Shown here: one piece after another, positions 54,601-63,200 of the stretch
How the letters are laid out: each line of letters begins with the position of its first letter
Numbering within the stretch: position 1 is the stretch's first letter
Source of the DNA: Nematostella vectensis
Lineage: Eukaryota; Cnidaria; Anthozoa; Actiniaria; Edwardsiidae
Direction: 5' to 3'
Length of the DNA stretch: 64,000 nt
NCBI RefSeq assembly: GCF_932526225.1
Contig: NC_064041.1
Location: 14,790,951 to 14,854,950 of the forward strand
Program-made: the position numbers and the translations under genes
The notes under the pieces: model-generated
Told to the model about the DNA's origin: nothing
Databases searched by the model: none
What the model saw: the letters and a program-made list of their open reading frames with translations, nothing else

Positions 54601-57197
54601 GTGATAGCAAAACGCCATCGTCTATGCTTTGAAGCCAACATATTATACTCTACAGTTCATCGAGAACAACGGTTAGTGCGTCCCCAGTTCTGTTCCGACA
54701 AAGGGCTAACTCCGACTGAGGCGTAACGTATTGGTTTATTATCGCTGTCTTCAAATGGATATAACATGGAGCCAAAATTGTACCAACTTCAAAGAGTCCA
54801 ATTGTACAAATTTAAGTGGAGACTCAGTTCATTGCAGTTATATATGGCTTGGCGTTAACCTTGCACTCGTTCTCCCTAACTTCATCGGCAACACGCTAGT
54901 ATGTCTTACCATCATCAAGACCAAACCACTGCACAACTTCTGTAACTTTTTGCTTGTGAATCTAGCCATCTCGGACATGGTACTCGGAGTATTAGATTTG
55001 TTGAGTGTTGTTCTCGCCCTTCTTAGTGATAACACATCCTCCATGAATGTCAGACTTGTCGCCTTTTGTGTAGTCGAGGTCTCCATTTTTACTGTGACTG
55101 CGATCTCGTTTGAACGGTACACGGCGATAGTGAAGCCATTCCAGAGACTCGGTGCGGCCAACGTAGGGAGACTAAAGATCGTTATTCCTGTTTTATGGAT
55201 TCTGGGAATCGTTTTTAATATCCCTTCTTTCATCCTGTTTCTTGATTCAACACTTGACGATCATACAGCGATCGATTCTCACCTGGACAAGAACCTAGCG
55301 TCGGCAAAGGTTGACGGTGTTGTGCACTTCTTGGTGTGTTACGTCGTCCCATCGCTTGTCATGTGGGTCACCTATTTCAAGATTGTTCAAGCTTTACAAA
55401 GGCGAAGTAGAGTAGTTGGCACGAATTCTAGTTCATCTGCTTTGAAAGCTCAGAAAAAGGTCGCTAGACTCCTTGGACTTGTTATCTTATCGCACAATAT
55501 TTTCTTCTTGCCGTTTTCTGTTACTTCTGTCTTAGTCATGGTTTTTGGCCTGCCTAACATGTCTTTATTTCTTGACGTGTTTTACTACCTACAATTTCTA
55601 AGCCCGATTGCGAATCCTTTTATCTACTGGGTTCATAGTCAAAAATTTCGCAATTCCTTCCGCGATATCATAGGACCATATTCAAAGTGAAAGCGAGAAG
55701 CTAAACAAATTGTAGTTTCCTCAGTTATAACATAGTTCAATGTCCGTATTATTTTCCCTTTTTGTTGGTATTAAATTTGTGTTCGTTACTCGGGTACTGA
55801 AGCTTAATTTACTCTTTTAAACCATTTAATAATGTAATGTATTAACTTGGAAACCTTGGTTTAATAAAAAAAAACGACAACAAATAGATATGAGAATGTA
55901 GTATAGAAGCCATCGAGTAACAAAATTAATGCAATTTGAACGTTATTATAATTGACATGTTCTTATTAGTGGACCGTTAATAAAATTCATATATGGTGTT
56001 GTCCCCTTCATGCTGTTCTAGAAAAGTGTTTGCCTCTAAATTTTTTGTTTTCTTATTAAAAGTTCTCTGTTGATATAAGACCTTTTTCACCTGTTTTCTT
56101 AATATTATTTCTTAATTAAAAATCCATATAAGAAAGGAACCGTCTCTTTGTGATGCTTATGAAAGTACAAAAAATTACATGCATACAAGCACATCCTGCT
56201 GGATAAAAAGCGTTGTTTTGTACCCATCGTTTATTTCAGTGGTTGTTGAACCACTAGTTTTGCTGTTCTTAGATCCTTCTCGAACCCTCGTTTAAAATCC
56301 ACGGCTGGTTAGTCTCTGCAATGTTTAGTAGTTATGAAATATTTCAAGCCTCGCTGTGAAACGGATCGAAACTCCTGTATGCAGATTGGTGCAGATGTAA
56401 GGGGCTGTGGCTGTGTCAATGCTGTTATGTAGATCATATAAAAATTTCTCACGACGTTTTGATGTTTAGATGAAGATATAAGTTATTCTTTTCATTGCGT
56501 AGACTGGGCTTGAGAGACTCCCGGTCTAAGGTATTGAGGTTAGCGCTCAGGGCTCACTTTTTACTTCCAGAATAATATCGTTCAATCCACAATTTGCTCG
56601 CTCAACTTCAATTCCTAACATGAAATTTACGGAATGAGAAATTTATCCGTGAAAATTATCCTTCTTAAATGAAACATAAAACAACTCGTTTTTCTTTTGG
56701 AAAGTTTGTTTTTCTCGAGCAATTTAAGTGTGTTATTGGAAATTCCGTCGAGCTTTGGTTATTTACAGATCGAAATGAACCAGTCACTGTGCAGTTCGGA
56801 CAATTAACACTGCAAGTCATGCAAATGTGTGTCTCGGGGTAAAAACTGTTATCTCGTCTAGATTAAGTGAGATTTCGATCTTTTTTTTTTCATAAGAAAG
56901 AGAGGTTGATGTGTATTTGTGAGCTATTCTCGAAGGTAAAAAATTGTTTATGTATGTACGACTTCAATGCAATAATACAAATTTTTACGCCATTTTATCC
57001 TGGTTTGTGTAATTATTGTTACATTGCCAGTACGTCAAATGGAATCGAACAATCAATCTATTCTTATCTAAACGGGCATTTATATATATCGCTTTGGGAT
57101 ATACTTTATAGCATGGAATACAGATTGCATAAGAAGAAGTTCTGTTGTTCTAAGGAGGTTCTGTGTATTTCATCGACACCTCACTCCGTAATTGTTA

Positions 57198-57234
<37 letters not shown>

Positions 57235-60200
57235 CGCCCCACATTCTATTATATATTTATTTACCAATTTCAATAGGAAATATCGCACTTTCTTTCCAAA
57301 ATCAGCCGATGGAAATGGACGCTTTCCACCCTTGATATGTTGCTAGGCTGAAAAGTTGGCGGCTGAAACTGTAAACTGTTTTATTCGAAGAGCAACTGAT
57401 TTTATCATTGAAAAATAAAGGTGATCACACTGTTTGGTATTTCTAGATGAAAACAGCGCAAGCGAAGCAGAGACGGTGCCAAGTCTACTTTCCCCTCCCC
57501 TGCCAACCTTGCCGACCAATGAAGGACTGGAAATGAGTGATGTCGTAAGAAACAGGGGAGAGGATACTGAACGGCTGCTTGGTTACCAGCCCCTCTCGGA
57601 CTCTGGCACTCACCAAGGTAATTTATACAGTGGTCCCCCCCCTAAGGGTACACGCTTACCTACTCATTTACCCCTAGAGCGGCCTGTACCGGCCTTGACA
57701 CGCTTACCAACTCATTTACCCCTAGAGTGGCCTGTACCGGCCGTGACACGCTTACCTACTCATTTACCCCTAGAGCGACCTGTACCAGCCGTGACACGCT
57801 TACCTACTCATTTACCCCTAGAGCGACCTGTACCGGCCGTGACACGCTTACACGCTTACTAACTCATGTACCCCTAGAGCAACCTGTACCGGCCGTGACA
57901 CGCTTACACGCTTACTAACTCATGTACCCCTAGAGCAACCTGTACCGGCCATGACACGCTTACACGCTTACACGCTTACTAACTCATGTACCCCTAGAGC
58001 GGCCTGTACCAGCCGTGACACGCTTACCTACTCATTTACCCCTAGAGCGACCTGTACCAGCCGTGACACGCTTACCTACTCATTTACCCCTAGAGCGACC
58101 TGTACCAGCCGTGACACGCTTACTAACTCATGTACCCCTAGAGCGGCCTGTACCGGCGGTGACACGCTTACACGCTTACTAACTCATGTACCCCTAGAGC
58201 GGCCTGTACCGGCCGTGACACGCTTCACAACTCATTTACCCCTAGAGCGGCCTGTACCGACCGTGACATGCTTACCAACTCATTTACCCCTACAGCGGCC
58301 TTTACCGGCCGTGACACGCTTACCAACTCATTTACCCCTAGAGCAACCTGTACCAGCCGTGACACGCTTACCTACTCATTTACCCCTAGAGCGACCTGTA
58401 CCGGCCGTGACACGCTTACCTACTGATTTACCCCTAGAGCGGCCTGTACCGGCCGTGACACGCTTACCAACTCATTTACCCCTAGAGCGGCCTGTACCGG
58501 CCGTGACACGCTTACCTACTCATTTACCCCTAGAGCGGCCTGTACCGGCCGTGACACGCTTCACAACTCCATTACCCCTAGAGCGGCCTGTACCGGCCGT
58601 GACACGCTTACCCACTCATTTACCCCTAGAGCGGCCTGTTCCGGCCGTGACACGCTTACCAACTCATTTACCCCTAGAGCAGCCTGTACCGGCCGTGACA
58701 CGCTTACCTACTCATTTACCCCTAGAGCGGCCTGTACCGGCCGTGACATGCTTACCAACCCATTTACCCCTGGAGCGGCCTGTACCGGCCGTGACACGCT
58801 TACCAACTCCATTACCCCTAGAGCGGCCTGTACCGGCCGTGACACACTTACCTACTGATTTACCCCTAGAGCGGCTTGTACCGGCCGTGACACGCTTACC
58901 AACACCATTACTCCTAGAGCGGCCTGTACCGGCAGTGACACACTTACCAGCTCATTTACCCCTAGAGTGGCCTGTACCGGCCGTGACACGCTTACCTACT
59001 CATTTACCCCTAGAACGGCCTGTACCGGCCGTGACACGCTTACCTACTCATTTACCCCTAGGGCGGCCTGTACCGGCCGTGACACGCTTACCTACTCATT
59101 TACCCCTAGGGCGGCCTGTACCGGCCGTGACACGCTTCACAACTTATTTACCCCTAGAACGGCCTGTGCCGGCCGTGACACGCTTACCAACTCCATTACC
59201 CCTAGAGCGGCCTGTACCGGCCGTGACACGCTTGCCAACTCATTTACCCCTAGAGCAGCCTGTACCGGCCGTGACCAGCTTACCTACTCATTTACCCCTA
59301 GAGCGGCCTTTACCGGACGTGACACGCTTACCAACTCATTTACCCCTAGAGCGGCCTGTACCGGCCGTGACACGCTTACCTACTGATTTACCCCTAGAGC
59401 GGCCTGTACCGGCCGTGACCAGCTTACCTACTCATTTACCCCTAGAGCGGCCTGTACCGGCCGTGACATGCTTACCTACTCATTTACCCCTAGAGCGGCC
59501 TGTACCGGCCGTGACACGCTTACCAACTCATTAACCCCTAGAGCGGCCTGTATTGGCCGTGACATGCTTCACAACTCATTTACCCCTAGAGCGGCCAGTA
59601 CCGGCCGTGACACACTTACCAACTCATTTACCCCTAGAGCGGCCTGTACCGACCGTGACACGCTTACCATCTCCATTACCCCTAGAGCGGCCTGTACCGG
59701 CCATGACACGCTTACCAACTCCATTACCCCTAGAGCGGCCTGTACCGGCCGTGACACACTTACCAACTCCATTACCCCTAGAGCGGCCTGTACCGGCCGT
59801 GACACGCTTACCAACTCCATTACCCCTAGAGCGGCCTGTACCGGCCGTGAGCAGTACCCACGAACCAGAACAAAACAAAATCCAAATGAACGCATCCAGC
59901 CTGCGTAGCTAGCGTTTTTGTGAGTCCGAGCGCGGGAAAACTTGTGTGAGGGCAGAAAGATTAGATAGGGGAGGGAGACGCCGAAGGGAGAAGTCGCTTG
60001 CAGAAAGATTTGTGGTTCTAAACGGTGTTCTTATTAACGAGGTAATGCTGTATGTGGTAAGTCTTGTGGTTCCGAAAGGTGTCCTTATTAACGAGGTTCT
60101 ACTGTGTGTGGTAAGTCTTGTGGTTCCAAACGTTGTCCTTATTAAAGAGGTTCTACTGTATGTGGTAAGTCTTGGTTCCAAACGGTGTTCTTATTAACGA

Positions 60201-63200
60201 GGTCCTACTGTGTGTGGTAAGTCTTGTGGTTCCAAACGGTGTTCTTATTAACGAGGTTCTACTGTGTGTGGTAAGTCTTGTGGTTCCAAACGGTGTCCTT
60301 ATTAAAGAGGTTCTACTGTATGTGGTAAGTCTTGTGGTTCCAAACGGTGTCCTTATTAAAGAGGTTCTACTGTATGTGGTAAGTCTTGGTTCCAAACGGT
60401 GTTCTTATTAACGAGGTTCTACTGTGTGTGGTAAGTCTTGTGGTTCCAAACGGTGTCCTTATTAAAGAGGTTCTACTGTATGTGGTAAGTCTTGGTTCCA
60501 AACGGTGTTCTTATTAACGAGGTTCTACTGTGTGTGGTAAGTCTTGTGGTTCCGAACGGTGTTCTTATTCACGAGGTTCTACTGTGTGTGGTAAGTCTTG
60601 TGGTTCCAAACGGTGTCCTTATTAAAGAGGTTCTACTGTGTGTGGTAAGTCTTGTGGTTCCAAACGGTGTCCTTATTAACGAGGTTCTACTGTATGTGGT
60701 AAGTCTTGTGGTTCCAAACGGTGTCCTTATTAACGAGGTTCTACTGTGTGTGGTAAGTCTTGTGGTTCCAAACGGTGTCCTTATTAACAAGGTTCTACTG
60801 TGTGTGGTAAGTCTTGTGGTTCCAAACGGTGTCCTTATTAACGAGGTTCTACTGTGTGTGGTAAGTCTTGTGGTCCCAAACGGTGTCCTTATTAACGAGG
60901 TTCTACTGTATGTGGTAAGTCTTGTGGTTCCAAACGGTGTCCTTATTAACGAGGTTCTACGGTGTGTGGTAAGTCTTGTGGTTCCGACACCTGTTTTAAA
61001 AAATGTAAAACTTCAATTGTTTACAACGGAAAGAAATTTCGAAATAACCATCTGAAATCACCGGATCTCATTATGTTTCTTCTGAGTACCGGAGAATACC
61101 ATGCCGAATTAATAACTCTTTAAGTAAAAAATATATATTATTCTGTTAAAGTCATCGCTAAAGTATAGCTCTCAATATTGTTATTCTTACAAATAGTCAA
61201 TAAAAATAATAATTCTATTTTACATTCGACATTGATAAAGTTCCTTTAATTATGTAATCGGTTCCAGAACCTGTATGCCGAAATAGGTCTTCGTAAGCTA
61301 TCACCTAACACAGAATACAATACAATTAACCTTTTTTTATAGAGGATAACTTTACAACATGTATAGTTTCTACGCTCGTATAGACGTTCAAGGCTCTGGA
61401 ACCAAGATCTGAACTACTTGTCGCCTTCGCCTAATCATGTTTAATCTCATTCGTCTTTCAGATGAGGCATCTAACGGCCACGCTGCTGGTTTGTTTGAAG
61501 GAGTAGGAAGTCATACGTTGACCGGCTCGGCACTCCAGTGGCAGCAATTCTACGCACTGATGCTCAAACGCTTTCACTACGCGCGACGTAACTTCAAGGG
61601 TGTCATCTCGCAAATTCTCCTTCCTGCTCTATTTATTTGCATTGCCATGACAATGGCACTTTCACTTCCGCCCAAGCCAGACCTCCCCCCTTTGGAGCTA
61701 TCGCCTTCTATGTTCTATCAGCCCAACTACATACCATTCGGCAACGAGGCCAAAGGCATGAACATCCTCGCAAAGAGGCTCGAGCAGACCCTGACGTTGT
61801 CGTCCGGTATCGGTGCGACGTGCTGCTTACGATATCCCCAGTACGACTTGCTCAACTCGACAGTGAAGCTCACGAAGTCCCAAGTCGCCCTGATGTTCGA
61901 TAAGTCTTGTCGGAAAGCGATCGACGAGGTCTCGGGAGTCTATCTGAAGCCGAATAAGCATCGATTCTCGTACATTTACTACACCAATAGCTCTATGAAT
62001 GTGTCAGAGTCGGTGACGCATCAGAAGGCGGGGCCAGGATGTCGGTGTTCGGCAAATGGCACGTGGTACTTGTGCGATCAGGGCGCGGCCGGGAAGCAGC
62101 CCAAGGAACTGGTGACGATAACACGTGACACGCTTCAAAATGTGACCGGCAGAAACATGTCAGAGTACTTACTCTATACCACGCAGACATTCAGAATGCA
62201 CAGGTAACCCATGTCCGAGTACTTGCTCTATACCACGCAGACATCCAGAATCCACAGGTAACCCATGTCCGAGTACTTGCTCTATACCACGCAGACATCC
62301 AGAATCCACAGGTAACCCATGTCCGAGTACTTGCTCTATACCACGCAGACATTCAGAATGCACAGGTAACCCATGAGTTTTTATTTTATTTTATCCTGAA
62401 GCCCATGGCCTCCCTAGATCCGCTACTAGTATGTAATAGTTCTTAGTAGCTGTAGTATTTATTCTTGACGTATTACGTATTTGGTTTCAGATTCTATCGA
62501 GTGACCTTATCACCTGTTTTAGTATTTATTTACCGTATTGTAGTATATTATTGTATTTATTTATAGCTGTAGTATTTATTCTTGACTGCACCTATTTGAT
62601 CGCGTCCAGGTACGGGGCGCTGTCGTTTGGTAACGTCGTGCAGTTTGTTCCATCGAGGCTGGACAGTGTTCATATCGATGCCGTGAGACGCCTCGCCATA
62701 CGTGAAGCTTCCAAGGTACATTAGATTTTATACGAACATGTCTTGTTTAACATGTTTAATCCTATACTTCCCTAAACTGCCCCAAAACGCCCTTTCCCCC
62801 GTTAAAACAACAGCAAAGGTTAATGACTTCTTAAATGGACTGTTTTCAAACTCTTTTACTCCTATAATTGTCTTTCCCGCCCAGAAACTATAGTCGCATT
62901 TGAAAGACACAAAAGCCAGTGCGAGGGGTATATGACTTCCTTTAAGCATGTATTGTGAAACATTACCACTCCTATAACGGACTTATTCGCCCCTAGCCTG
63001 CGCCCCGTGAGTCTAACACAAGACAAAAATTTCTAAGTTTTTTTTTTTTTTTTGGTAGTCTTGGTACAACAACAAGGGTTACCACGCATTACCGACGTAC
63101 CTGAATGTGATGAATAACGCTATTTTACGCGCATCTATCCCCAAGAGTAAAGGCAATCCTGCCGCTTATGGTATGTACATACACATCGATAAATAAGCGC

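Noticed and set aside
57951-59534. 527-codon open frame as a secreted or repeat protein gene
   Set aside because: It is a by-product of a 48-bp tandem repeat with unit length divisible by three; other frames and the other strand are open too, and there is no family, start context or end outside the repeat.
60492-61055. 187-codon ORF and its antisense counterparts
   Set aside because: Pure 54-bp minisatellite translation, opened by the 18-codon period.
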